Positions 1 to 8,234 of a DNA stretch of 40,545 bases are shown here, piece by piece (positions within the stretch are counted from its first letter, which is position 1; every line of letters starts with the position of its first letter). The translations under genes and the position numbers were made by a program. Below the pieces are notes generated by a model. That model saw only the letters and a program-made list of their open reading frames with translations. It ran no database searches and was not told the DNA's origin. Source of the stretch: an uncultured Bacteroidales bacterium (GTDB lineage Bacteria > Bacteroidota > Bacteroidia > Bacteroidales > FEN-979); NCBI GenBank assembly GCA_903916595.1, contig CAIWXI010000146.1:1-40545 (forward strand), in the 5' to 3' direction.

Positions 1-1838
1 CTTGCTATACGTCTTTTGGGAAGCGCTTCTTCAGGTTTCAGAACCGTAGCTTTCTGGTACCCGGCTCTGGCCTGCTCATACGATTTTGCCTTGAACAGGG
101 TTTCACCTGATGCCAGTGCGGCGCCATATTCATCATCGAGAGCTTTTTGTTTTGCAAGTTCAGCGAGAGTTTTGTCTATTTCCGTGATCTTTCCCGCGGG
201 GTAGACTTCTCCCGGCTTTAATGCGAGTGCCGCATTGTACTGGGCCTTTGCTTCAGCGTAGGATTTTGCGGCAAGTAATTTATCACCAGCAGTAATAGCC
301 GCAAGGTATTGTTTGTCGAGTGCCTGCTGCTTTGCCAGGTTCTCTTTCTCGAGAGCCTGTTGCCTGACCAGGTTCGCTTTGTCGATGGCCTCCTGCTTCG
401 CCAGGTCAGCCAGGGCTGTATTGATCACTACCAGCTTTTCTTTGGGGTAGGATTCGGTTGGTTTAAGTGTCGCTGCCTGAGTAAATGCTGTCCTGGCCTT
501 TGTATATTGCGTCGCCCCCAGAAGCGAATCCCCTTTCTTTAATGCCGCTGCATAGTCATCTTCCAGCTTCCTCCGGAGGGCAAGTTCAGCAATTTTTTTT
601 TCGGTTTCCTTCGCCCTGGCAGCGGCCGAAAGATTCGCCTCCTGCCCGGCAATCATAGGTTTGACCTTTTCGAGCATCTCTTTCGGATAATTTTCACCCG
701 GTTTTACCCCTGACGCAAGAGTATAATAATCTCTGGCGCCGGTAAAGTTTTTATCGATATAAAAGCTATCGGCAAGACTGATGTATTGTTCATAGTCTTT
801 CTGGGTCCTGCCAATCTTTACAAGCAAAGCATCAATCCCCGCAATTTTATTTTTCGGATAAATCTGGTCAGGTTTAATCTTTGATGCGCTTTCATAATCC
901 TTCCTCGCCGCGATATACGACTGACCCGATAACAGCTGATCGGCGCTTGCGATAAGCTTTATATACGCTTCGTCCTTACTCCTCTGGGCTGCAATCAAGG
1001 GAAGCAGCTCAGCAATCCTGTCTTTCGGGTATTTCTCCTGGGGCCTTATCTTAGATGCATTCTGATATTCAAGAAGAGCCGGCTGCCAGTTCCTGTCCTT
1101 GTACAACTGATCGGCATTTCTTATTGCTTCCCCGTACAGCCCTTCCTGCATCTGCTGATCCACCATGATTTTCACGATCTCATTGATCTTCTGTTTCGGG
1201 TACTGCTCAGAAGGAATAATGTGCGATGCATTCTCATATTCGGCTCTTGCCCGCTCATAATCGCCTGCTGCAAAAAGCCTATCGGCGTTGGCAACCGCAA
1301 CATCAAACAAGGTATTTGAAGCTTTCTGAGAACGGATAAGTTCCATCGTCTTTTTAAGCTTTTCCCGGCCCAGGGAATCGGTGGGGATCAGATTCAGCGC
1401 AAGCTGGTAATACGCCTTTGCATTGAGGTAATCCTTTTTCTGAAAAGCGGCATCTCCCGAGACAAGCGATGCCTGAAAATCAGACCGTTTTTTATTATTT
1501 TCAGAGATAATTCCCCTGACCTGAACAATTTTAACCCCTACAACTTTGTCGGCCGGCCGAATCTTTCGGGCTCTTTCGAGCTCGGCAAGACATGACTCAA
1601 ATTTGTTTGATTTCAATAAAATATCTGCTTGTTGCAGAAGATTGGTAAAGACGGTGTCTGAAACAGGGGGTTTGCCTTTAATCAGGGTGTCTGGAAAACT
1701 GATATTACCTGATTCTTTCTCAGCATCATCCTTCTTGAAAAGCCCGTGGCTAGTAAATAACTCTAAGGCCAAAGCAGTAAAAGCAGTAAAAAAAAGAAGA
1801 ATAAATAATAACTTAACTTTCCGGGAACGTAATTTCAT
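1..1838 (-). CDS. TPR-like 57-residue repeat protein, 3' end outside window
   Basis: An open frame reads leftward from ATG (1836-1838) through the window edge with no stop, giving about 612 residues so far. Residues 8-25 are a hydrophobic signal or anchor segment. From residue 213 on, the protein is a tandem array whose units begin YPKxKI and contain GDxL...YxxAxxxYxxAxxLKP: units at 213-269, 270-326 and 327-383 are exactly 57 residues; later units are 80, 82 and 60 because charged helical linkers are inserted. One linker (unit 464-545) is a triple 11-residue repeat (LAKQEAIDKAN type; DNA 315-413). More degenerate copies lie at about 66-180. The helix pattern resembles tetratricopeptide repeats, so a periplasmic scaffolding or protein-binding role is inferred; no catalytic motif is seen. 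I do not recognise a named family. It lies downstream of the lolD-like gene, same strand, 87 bp apart. Confidence 0.85.
   Translation of the reverse strand, partial: MKLRSRKVKLLFILLFFTAFTALALELFTSHGLFKKDDAEKESGNISFPDTLIKGKPPVSDTVFTNLLQQADILLKSNKFESCLAELERARKIRPADKVVGVKIVQVRGIISENNKKRSDFQASLVSGDAAFQKKDYLNAKAYYQLALNLIPTDSLGREKLKKTMELIRSQKASNTLFDVAVANADRLFAAGDYERARAEYENASHIIPSEQYPKQKINEIVKIMVDQQMQEGLYGEAIRNADQLYKDRNWQPALLEYQNASKIRPQEKYPKDRIAELLPLIAAQRSKDEAYIKLIASADQLLSGQSYIAARKDYESASKIKPDQIYPKNKIAGIDALLVKIGRTQKDYEQYISLADSFYIDKNFTGARDYYTLASGVKPGENYPKEMLEKVKPMIAGQEANLSAAARAKETEKKIAELALRRKLEDDYAAALKKGDSLLGATQYTKARTAFTQAATLKPTESYPKEKLVVINTALADLAKQEAIDKANLVRQQALEKENLAKQQALDKQYLAAITAGDKLLAAKSYAEAKAQYNAALALKPGEVYPAGKITEIDKTLAELAKQKALDDEYGAALASGETLFKAKSYEQARAGYQKATVLKPEEALPKRRIA
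315..413 (-). repeat. 33-bp x3 tandem repeat coding for an 11-residue coiled-coil repeat
   Basis: Three consecutive imperfect 33-bp units (315-347, 348-380, 381-413) encode LAKQEAIDKAN, LVRQQALEKEN and LAKQQALDKQY in the reading direction of the host gene. An 11-residue (hendecad) period suits a nearly straight coiled coil. A further related copy (LAKQKALDDEY) occurs in the next large unit of the same protein. Confidence 0.8.
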
Positions 1839-1925
1839 GCAATACCTTCAATTTTTATTCAGAAAATGTGAAAAGGCTGTTTTTTCTGACATTATATAAC
1901 GTAACAATCAGGGAATAATTTTATT

Positions 1926-2579
1926 CTATAGAATAATCGAGCCATCGTGGATCGTCAGTTTTCTGTCGGCCATTCCTGCCAGTTCTGTATTATGAGTCAC
2001 GATGACGTATGTCTGCCGGAATTTTTCGCGTAAACTAAAAAAGAGCTTATGCAATTCTTTGGCCGAATTACTGTCGAGATTACCCGAAGGTTCATCAGCC
2101 AGTATTAAACCCGGATCATTGATCAATGCCCTTGCAATTGCAACCCTTTGCTGTTCCCCTCCAGACAATTCTGAAGGTCTGTGTTTAAGCCGTTGCGACA
2201 GCCCAAGTATATTCATCAGTTCCTTAGCCTTGTATACTGTTTCATTTCTTGATCCACCCCTGATAAATCCGGGAATACAAACGTTTTCAAGGGCATTGAA
2301 TTCGGGCAGAAGATGATGAAACTGAAAAACAAACCCTATATGCTGATTCCTGAACCCTGATATTTTTTTATCGGAAAGTCCGTCAACCCTGATACCGTCA
2401 ATCTCAATAAAGCCCGAATCGGCCTTATCCAGTGTACCTAAAATATGTAAGAGTGTGGATTTCCCGGCTCCGGATGCCCCAACAATAGAAATGATTTCAC
2501 CGTCATGAATTCCGAGGCTTATCCCTTTCAGGACATTAAGTTCTCCAAATGATTTGTATATATCCCTGGCAATGATCAT
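1926..2579 (-). CDS. LolD-type ABC transporter ATP-binding protein
   Basis: A 217-residue stand-alone ATPase. Walker [10 protein letters not shown] at residues 34-42, Q-loop near 86 ([17 protein letters not shown]), ABC signature LSGGEQQR at 138-145, Walker [13 protein letters not shown] at 158-169 with catalytic Glu163, and the switch His in IVTHN near 195. The LLPEFxALENV and PSGNLD pattern and short length match the LolD/MacB/FtsE class, whose members drive lipoprotein release or other mechanotransmission with separate membrane subunits. No LolC/E-like permease is in the window, so the exact substrate is inferred; LolD is the usual annotation in Bacteroidota. It starts at ATG 2579, divergent from sucC. 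The stop codon lies inside a 16-bp perfect palindrome (1921-1936). Confidence 0.9.
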   Translation of the reverse strand: MIIARDIYKSFGELNVLKGISLGIHDGEIISIVGASGAGKSTLLHILGTLDKADSGFIEIDGIRVDGLSDKKISGFRNQHIGFVFQFHHLLPEFNALENVCIPGFIRGGSRNETVYKAKELMNILGLSQRLKHRPSELSGGEQQRVAIARALINDPGLILADEPSGNLDSNSAKELHKLFFSLREKFRQTYVIVTHNTELAGMADRKLTIHDGSIIL

Positions 2580-2593
2580 AAATAAATAAAGGG

Positions 2594-2601
2594 CAAAGTT
2601 A
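2594..2601 (-). promoter_or_regulatory. -7 box TAACTTTG upstream of the lolD-like gene
   Basis: On the minus strand TAACTTTG matches the Bacteroidota -7 consensus TAnnTTTG exactly and sits 14 bp before the ATG, implying a very short leader. No TTTG is present at the -33 distance, so this is weaker than the divergent sucC promoter. Confidence 0.45.
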
Positions 2602-2625
2602 ATAAAATCCGGAGGAGTGAAATAT

Positions 2626-2656
2626 TTTGTAATTCGGAATCAAAGGGTTACTTTTG
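2626..2656 (+). promoter_or_regulatory. Bacteroidota housekeeping promoter of sucC
   Basis: TTTG at 2626-2629, a 19-bp spacer, then TACTTTTG at 2649-2656: an exact match to the TTTG-N19-TAnnTTTG consensus of the phylum's primary sigma factor. The expected start of transcription (about 2660-2665) lies after the upstream in-frame ATG at 2617, so translation must begin at 2677. Confidence 0.75.
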
Positions 2657-2676
2657 GCAGCAGTAAACTTAGACCT

Positions 2677-3867
2677 ATGAACCTGCATGAATATCAGAGT
2701 AAAATCATTTTAAAACAATACGGAGTGCCTGTTCCTGAAGGCGGACTGGCGAACACACCAGATGAAGCATACAAGGCAGCAGAGATCCTTAAATCCTCAA
2801 TTGGGGCTGATAAATGGGTGATCAAGGCACAGATACATGCCGGTGGTCGAGGGAAAGGTGGCGGAGTGAAAGTTGCAAACACTCTAGATGAAGTAAGGTT
2901 ATACGCCGATCAGATCATAGGGATGAGGCTTGTAACCCCTCAGACAAGTGCTGAAGGGAAGCTCGTAAGAAAGATTTATGTTGAGCAGAATATTTTTTAT
3001 CCAGGGCCCACCATACCTTCCGAGATTTATCTGAGCCTGCTGCTGAACCGGGTCTCAGGTCATATCATCATTATGTATTCTCCCCGTGGCGGCATGGATA
3101 TTGAAAAAGTTGCAGAAGAAACTCCCGACCAGATATTCACCGAAGAGATCGACCCCTCGCTTGGACTTCAGCAGTATCAGGCAAGAAAAATTGCATTCAA
3201 CCTGAACCTGAAAGGGGATGCTTTCAAGAACATGATCCGCTTTATGACTGCCATCTACCAGGCATATATTAAATCGGATGCTTCACTCATCGAGATCAAT
3301 CCTTTATTTAAGACCTCCGATGACAAGATCCTTGCAGCTGATGCGAAGATTGTGATCGATAACAACGCTTTATTCCGCCATCCCGATATCGCCTCGATGC
3401 GTGACTTTGACGAAGAAGACCCCATTGAAGTTGAAGCTTCCCGTTATGATCTCAATTACGTGAAGCTCAGCGGGAATGTTGGATGTATGGTAAATGGCGC
3501 CGGGCTTGCCATGGCCACCATGGATATCATTAAACTTTCGGGTGGACATCCTGCCAATTTCCTTGATGTGGGGGGAAGCGCCAACGCCAAACGCGTAGAG
3601 GAAGGATTCAGGATCATTTTAAAAGATCCTGAAGTAAAAGCCATTCTGGTTAACATTTTTGGAGGGATCGTTCGCTGTGACCGCGTGGCCCAGGGAATTG
3701 TAGACGCATATAACAATATCGGCGACATTCAGATACCGATCATTGTAAGGCTACAAGGCACGAATGCAATAGAAGCAAAAAAACTTATTGATGAATCAGG
3801 TCTGAAGGTTCACTCGGCAGTAAGTCTTGAAGATGCCGCTAATCTGGTTAACACAGTGCTGAAATAA
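2677..3867 (+). CDS. sucC: Succinyl-CoA synthetase, beta subunit (ADP-forming)
   Basis: 396 residues beginning MNLHEYQSK, the typical SucC start. The ATP-grasp half carries KAQIHAGGRGKGGGVK (nucleotide-binding loop) and SLIEINPL; the CoA-ligase half has GCMVNGAGLAMATMD, FLDVGGSA and NIFGGIVRCD, all hallmark motifs. The alpha2beta2 or alpha-beta enzyme interconverts succinyl-CoA and succinate with substrate-level phosphorylation in the TCA cycle. An upstream in-frame ATG (2617) would add 20 residues but lies before the promoter and lacks family similarity, so it is rejected. The alpha subunit gene sucD is not adjacent and not in the window. The 3' end overlaps the convergent glycosyltransferase gene by 20 bp. 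Confidence 0.96.
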   Translation: MNLHEYQSKIILKQYGVPVPEGGLANTPDEAYKAAEILKSSIGADKWVIKAQIHAGGRGKGGGVKVANTLDEVRLYADQIIGMRLVTPQTSAEGKLVRKIYVEQNIFYPGPTIPSEIYLSLLLNRVSGHIIIMYSPRGGMDIEKVAEETPDQIFTEEIDPSLGLQQYQARKIAFNLNLKGDAFKNMIRFMTAIYQAYIKSDASLIEINPLFKTSDDKILAADAKIVIDNNALFRHPDIASMRDFDEEDPIEVEASRYDLNYVKLSGNVGCMVNGAGLAMATMDIIKLSGGHPANFLDVGGSANAKRVEEGFRIILKDPEVKAILVNIFGGIVRCDRVAQGIVDAYNNIGDIQIPIIVRLQGTNAIEAKKLIDESGLKVHSAVSLEDAANLVNTVLK

Positions 3868-5080
3868 ACCTTGATTCCTCTTCCTTCTCGAATAAAAGAA
3901 GCCGGAGGTTTTCCAGGTCAGCAAGAGGAGACTTCTCAAAAGAAAAGGAGCTGAGGTCAATGCCCAGGTTCCTGAGTTGTGACTGATCATAGTTTCCCTG
4001 AAGAAACTTCATTAAATGCTCCTCATCCGTACCAGGATATTTTTTTTGATTGGCTTTCAAAAATTGAAGTATCCTTAATCCGTCGAATTTCTCGTGACAG
4101 GCTCTGACAAAATTCTCGGCCGTTTTAAAATTCTTTCTCAGCAGCTCAAATGGATCTTTCTCCTTGAGTAAAACTGAAAGAAACTTCACGACAGGAGTGG
4201 TTTGAGTGTTTATAAAAAAAGAAGGAAGCATTTCATAGGTTTCCCATATTTCATCGAATAATTCCAGAGGGTAAATGGGATAGCTGCTCCAGTCGCCTGA
4301 ATCGCCTTTGATCATGGCCGGCCCTGTACCGAAAAACACCCGGTCGCTGAACCTGGCTTCGGGAAACACTTTCTCATCATTCCAGAACAACATCCTGCCG
4401 TATTTCCTGAGTTTTTGAAGAAAATAAAAATCTTCACCGCTGGTTTTCGGGGTCATCCCTCCCACCGCCTGGTATGCCCAGACAGGGCATGCAATGGCCG
4501 AACCCAGCGCGGTAAAGGTATACGGGCTTGCAATACGCCAGAGATTCAGCTGGTAATGCCTCATATAGATTTCGTACCTCAGTATGGCCCTGTATGCCCT
4601 TGGGTCTTCGGCAATCAGATGAAAGTATGGAGCTGCAAGGGCAACCGCATCGCGGTTATTATAAAAATTGAGCGCCACCGAGAGAAAATAATTCTCATTA
4701 AAAGTTGTATCAGCATCAAGGCTCAGAATAAGGTCAGAGGAATCAGCATGGCATATGATCCGGTCCATGATCACTTTGCGGGCCCAGCCTATCCCGTAAT
4801 TTTTCTTATCCCATCCATGACCCCGGGATGCATGATCAATAATTTCATAGGTCAAAGGGCTAAGGGTCTTGAGCCACTCGAGGGTCATTTCGTTGGTGAG
4901 GCAGATTTCTGATTTACATGAATCATCCCACCAGGCCTCAGGTTGATTAACACAAATATAAATCCTGTACCTGCTGAATGTTTGCCCGGAAATGCAATCC
5001 ACGAGGCGACGCAGAAACTGCGGCTCGTTCATTACCGGCAGTGCGACACGGATGAATGGCAGGGTTTCCTGGAAATCCAA
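3848..5080 (-). CDS. Family 2-like glycosyltransferase
   Basis: 410 residues. The N-terminus (FIRVALPVMNEPQFLRRLVD) is a GT-A/GT2-type beginning, followed by YRIYICVNQP and, at residues 118-127, LILSLDADTTF with the DxD-type metal/nucleotide-sugar motif (D122, D124). A conserved-looking SGEDFYFLQKLRKYG segment after it resembles the acceptor-side ED motif of this fold. No membrane segment is evident, so a cytoplasmic enzyme is likely; donor and acceptor cannot be told. The start is a TTG at 5078-5080, one base after the stop of the S41 protease gene; a stop lies just upstream in frame, and the first ATG comes only at residue 17, inside the conserved strand. Translational coupling to the protease gene is inferred. 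Confidence 0.8.
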   Translation of the reverse strand: MDFQETLPFIRVALPVMNEPQFLRRLVDCISGQTFSRYRIYICVNQPEAWWDDSCKSEICLTNEMTLEWLKTLSPLTYEIIDHASRGHGWDKKNYGIGWARKVIMDRIICHADSSDLILSLDADTTFNENYFLSVALNFYNNRDAVALAAPYFHLIAEDPRAYRAILRYEIYMRHYQLNLWRIASPYTFTALGSAIACPVWAYQAVGGMTPKTSGEDFYFLQKLRKYGRMLFWNDEKVFPEARFSDRVFFGTGPAMIKGDSGDWSSYPIYPLELFDEIWETYEMLPSFFINTQTTPVVKFLSVLLKEKDPFELLRKNFKTAENFVRACHEKFDGLRILQFLKANQKKYPGTDEEHLMKFLQGNYDQSQLRNLGIDLSSFSFEKSPLADLENLRLLLFEKEEESRFISALC

Positions 5081-5081
5081 A

Positions 5082-6698
5082 TCAGCGGTCGATCTTTAGT
5101 TTGTCAAACATTGCATTATCCTCAATTACTTCGACAGCTTTGAGCACCTCATCATCGACCTGATTAGCAACCTGATAAAATGAACTCAGGTTCCACAATT
5201 TCTCAGCAATAAGACCTTTGATCTGCGATCTGATGAGTTTTTCGGAAGCTCCGTACCCTTTTTCATCAAACTTTATCCCTTGTTTTTCTGCTAGTTCAAA
5301 AAACGGTTTCAAAAATGATTCATCCATCATGAAGGATTTGTCAAAAAATACAAAATCGGGATACGAGGTCTGTAAACTCTTCCGGTTCTTATCAACATAA
5401 TCTCCGACAAAGAGATTGATCACATTTTTTCTGCGAAGGTCCAGGTAGTAATCTGAAATAATCGTTGAGTCCCATGGGATAAACACATCGGGCATGATTC
5501 CGCCACCACCATACACTACTCGTTTCTTAGATGTATAGAATTTAAGGGAGTCTGGAAATTTAATGCTGTCGGGATGAATCAATTCTCCCCTCTTCACTCT
5601 TTTTGCAAAATCCATATAATATTTATCAACCCCTTCGGCATAAGACTTCTGAATACAACGTCCTGAAGGAGTGTGATACCTCGCCGTAGTAAGCCTTACC
5701 TGTGAACTGTCGGGAAGCGAAAATGGCCTCTGAACCAATCCTTTGGCGAAGGACCTTCGGCCAACAATCACGGCCCGGTCCCAGTCCTGAACTGCTCCGG
5801 CAACGATTTCACTGGCTGAAGCAGAATTCTCGTTAATCATAATAACCAGTTTGCCTTGTTCAAAAAGGCCTCTTGAACTTGATTGATAATCTTCCCTCGG
5901 GCTGTGCACCCCTTCGGTATAGACTATTAGTTTTCCGGCACCGAGAAACTGGTCAGAAAGGTCTATTGCCGTGCCCATATACCCACCTGAATTATTGCGA
6001 AGATCGAGAATAAGATTCTTCATTCCTTTAGCCTGTAAGGCAATAGTAGCATCAATAAACTCCTGCATGGAGGTTTGAGCAAAACGATTCAGGATAATAT
6101 ATCCGGTTTCGGGTGTAATCATATAAACCGCATCGATGCTGTTGATGGGAATTTTATCGCGGATAATCGAAAAATCAATCAGCTCTTTCCTGCCTGCTCT
6201 TAAAATGGCGACTTCCACTTTTGTCCCTTTCTTGCCTCTGAGGTGATCAAGAACAAACTGATTGGTGACAGTTTTACCGGTAGCAGACTGACCATCGATG
6301 GTAATTATCTTGTCGCCCGACATCACTCCCAGTTTTTCACTCGGCCCTCCTGAGATAGTATGGACCACATTGATCGTATCGCGAAGGATCTCAAACTGTA
6401 TACCCACTCCTTCAAAATTCCCTTCAAGCGGCTCATTGGCGCGCTGTACGTCCTTCTTTGAAATATACATCGAGTGAGGGTCAAGCTCCTTTAACGTCTC
6501 AACAATCGCCTTTTCAACCAGTTTACTGTTGTTTACAGTATCCACATACGCAAATTCTACCATCTGCATAAATGCGCTGAATTTTTTTAAATTGGAGTAA
6601 AGATCCTTCTGGTTCTGTGCTCCGGCCTGCATAGCGCTGAACATCCATAATAAAAAAAAGGAGATCGTCAGAAGCAGATAACTTTTTTTATTCATCAT
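5082..6698 (-). CDS. S41 family C-terminal processing peptidase (CtpA-like)
   Basis: 538 residues with a signal peptide (1-27, ending AGAQ). A family N-terminal helical part (about 33-85, ELDPHSMYI) precedes a PDZ domain (about 95-168, GVGIQFE...GDKIITIDG) and the S41 protease core. NSASASEI at 291-298 and SFAKGLVQ at 316-323 hold the Ser-Lys dyad, by family spacing Ser294 and Lys319. Such exported proteases cleave substrates near the C-terminus in the periplasm. A second Met at residue 2 is an equally good start. The glycosyltransferase gene follows after one base. Which proteins it processes cannot be inferred here. Confidence 0.93.
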   Translation of the reverse strand: MMNKKSYLLLTISFFLLWMFSAMQAGAQNQKDLYSNLKKFSAFMQMVEFAYVDTVNNSKLVEKAIVETLKELDPHSMYISKKDVQRANEPLEGNFEGVGIQFEILRDTINVVHTISGGPSEKLGVMSGDKIITIDGQSATGKTVTNQFVLDHLRGKKGTKVEVAILRAGRKELIDFSIIRDKIPINSIDAVYMITPETGYIILNRFAQTSMQEFIDATIALQAKGMKNLILDLRNNSGGYMGTAIDLSDQFLGAGKLIVYTEGVHSPREDYQSSSRGLFEQGKLVIMINENSASASEIVAGAVQDWDRAVIVGRRSFAKGLVQRPFSLPDSSQVRLTTARYHTPSGRCIQKSYAEGVDKYYMDFAKRVKRGELIHPDSIKFPDSLKFYTSKKRVVYGGGGIMPDVFIPWDSTIISDYYLDLRRKNVINLFVGDYVDKNRKSLQTSYPDFVFFDKSFMMDESFLKPFFELAEKQGIKFDEKGYGASEKLIRSQIKGLIAEKLWNLSSFYQVANQVDDEVLKAVEVIEDNAMFDKLKIDR

Positions 6699-6735
6699 AC
6701 TGGATAAAAATTAAAGCCTGTAATAAATATTTCGT

Positions 6736-6743
6736 CAAAATTA
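6736..6743 (-). promoter_or_regulatory. -7 box TAATTTTG upstream of the S41 protease
   Basis: Minus-strand TAATTTTG fits TAnnTTTG and lies 37 bp upstream of the ATG at 6698, in the divergent 128-bp gap. No TTTG is found 19-20 bp further upstream, so support is moderate. Confidence 0.4.
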
Positions 6744-6826
6744 TCCATTTTTGGCATACCTTTTGACGTAGATTGCTGAATTAACTAATTTTAACCCCGT
6801 TTAACAGAGTATTAACACAATCAAAT

Positions 6827-7513
6827 TTGTCAGACAACAATAACGACGATCCGATAAAAACGGAACAGAAGCGTTTTTATCAAAGCATGATTGTTCCGCT
6901 TGCATTCATCCTCCTTCTCTGGCTTATTAAAGCTGCTGATGTGATCTGGGATATGGGAATGAATGAATACGGATTATATCCCCTCAAAGCCAAAGGCTTG
7001 TTTGGGATTATCACTTCACCGCTTTTGCATGCCGGATTTTCACATCTCTTTGCCAATACCGTGCCTCTCTTTGTCCTTGGATCACTTTTGTTTTATTTTT
7101 ACAAGCCGCTGGCATGGCAGGTTTTTTTTCTCACATGGCTTATCACCGGAATCTGGGTATGGGTTTTTGCAAGGGGAAATGCCCCTCATATCGGGGCCAG
7201 CGGGATCATTTACGGGCTCGCCTCTTTTCTGTTTCTAAGCGGAATACTTCGGCGCGAGCAGAAACTGATGATCATAACATTATTGGTGACTTTCCTTTAC
7301 GGCAGCCTGCTTTGGGGTTTCTTCCCACAGCTGTTCCCCAAAGAACATATTTCATGGGAATCACATCTGATGGGCTTTATCTCAGGTGTCATCCTGGCAG
7401 TATATTACAGAAAATCAGGCCCCCAGAAAAGAGTTTATGTTTGGAATGAGGAGGAAGAGGAAGAAAGTGAAGATGCATACTGGAAATCAGCATCCCCCGA
7501 CGACGAAAGTTAA
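6827..7513 (+). CDS. Rhomboid family intramembrane serine protease
   Basis: 228 residues with about six hydrophobic segments between residues 20 and 193. Rhomboid signatures are complete: HAGFSHLFANTVPLF (68-82, the HxxxN-type motif of TM2), GASGIIYG (123-130) with nucleophile Ser125, and SHLMGFISG (179-187) with catalytic His180. The tail is acidic (EEEEEESED) and probably cytoplasmic. These enzymes cut transmembrane helices within the inner membrane; the substrate is unknown. The only start before the first membrane helix in this frame is TTG at 6827; an alternative is ATG at 6887 (residue 21). The gene is convergent with the HhH gene, with 16 bp between the stops. Confidence 0.9.
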   Translation: MSDNNNDDPIKTEQKRFYQSMIVPLAFILLLWLIKAADVIWDMGMNEYGLYPLKAKGLFGIITSPLLHAGFSHLFANTVPLFVLGSLLFYFYKPLAWQVFFLTWLITGIWVWVFARGNAPHIGASGIIYGLASFLFLSGILRREQKLMIITLLVTFLYGSLLWGFFPQLFPKEHISWESHLMGFISGVILAVYYRKSGPQKRVYVWNEEEEEESEDAYWKSASPDDES

Positions 7514-7514
7514 C

Positions 7515-7536
7515 TATTTCACCATTTCGCTATTTT
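7515..7536. repeat. CACCATTT-type repeat copy 1, overlapping a stop codon
   Basis: A 22-bp block (TATTTCACC ATTTCGCTATTTT) identical to the one at 12150-12171. It fills the gap between the rhomboid and HhH genes, and the HhH stop codon (7530-7532) lies inside it. It belongs to the same 8-bp-unit family as the copies at 25612 and 40165. Confidence 0.75.
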
Positions 7537-8234
7537 ATTTTCACATACGCACTGATTTTACGAAACACCGAATCACATACCCCTTCCACCAACTTCAGTT
7601 CATCCACAGATCGGAACATTTTGTTCTTCTGGCGGTACAGAATTACCGAACGGGTGAGCTCGTATGGAAAATAAGGATGTTTAAGCATTTCTTTGAACGA
7701 CATAGTATTGATATCGATTTTCTGAACCGAATCTGAAATTATCATCACATGATCTTTGATGCGATTGAAAAGCGAGGTATCCACACCCCAGACTTCGAGC
7801 AGTTGCCTGCAGCTGATAAAACCTCCAAGCTTATTCCTGTAAAAAACTATCCTCCGGGCGTACGATGGACCTATTCCATTCAGTCTCTGAAATTCAAGCG
7901 TGTCGGCCTTGTTAATATCAATTTTTACGAAAGGCCTGGGAGGAAACGCCCCGCTGCCTATGGAATCTTTTCTTTTTCCTTTGGATGGCCATCTGCCACT
8001 GAATCTGAGTGCACGATTTACCGAATCATCAAACTGAGATTTCCTGATCGCGGCTTCAAATTCCTGCAGCTCTTTTTCAAGTCCGGGAAAGTTTACTCCA
8101 GGAAGAGTGTTTTCTTCAGGGAGCAACTCATTTGCAGTTGCAACCAGCAATAAAATGATCAGCAGTATGATGATCCCCCTGAGCTCACTCCGGTTGAAAG
8201 ATAAGTAATCCCGTACGATCTGGTATCTTTTCAT
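7530..8234 (-). CDS. Membrane-anchored helix-hairpin-helix protein (ComEA-like)
   Basis: 234 residues. One membrane segment at about 19-33 follows a short basic N-terminus. Residues 105-165 form a helix-hairpin-helix unit (IDINKADTLEFQRLNGIGPSYARRIVFYR in its core, here with the typical LNGIGPSYA turn) and 173-232 a second, degenerate one (IDINTMSFKEMLKHP). This is the ComEA-type DNA-binding arrangement, with the anchor placing the domain outside the inner membrane; a role in DNA uptake is possible but not shown, and comEC lies 11 kb away. Its start overlaps the DUF2851 stop by 4 bp, so the two are co-transcribed. The last codons and stop come from a short repeat shared with other gene ends. 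Confidence 0.83.
   Translation of the reverse strand: MKRYQIVRDYLSFNRSELRGIIILLIILLLVATANELLPEENTLPGVNFPGLEKELQEFEAAIRKSQFDDSVNRALRFSGRWPSKGKRKDSIGSGAFPPRPFVKIDINKADTLEFQRLNGIGPSYARRIVFYRNKLGGFISCRQLLEVWGVDTSLFNRIKDHVMIISDSVQKIDINTMSFKEMLKHPYFPYELTRSVILYRQKNKMFRSVDELKLVEGVCDSVFRKISAYVKIK

Noticed and set aside
315-413. CRISPR-like direct repeats
   Set aside because: The 33-bp units are contiguous without spacers and lie in frame within a protein-coding gene.
1921-1936. Palindrome TTATTCTATAGAATAA as terminator of the lolD-like gene
   Set aside because: The stem is short and AT-only, with no T tract; it could equally be chance or a protein site.
2617-2676. 20-codon N-terminal extension of sucC
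   Set aside because: It lies upstream of and across the consensus promoter (2626-2656) and has no SucC similarity; MNLHEYQ at 2677 is the family start.
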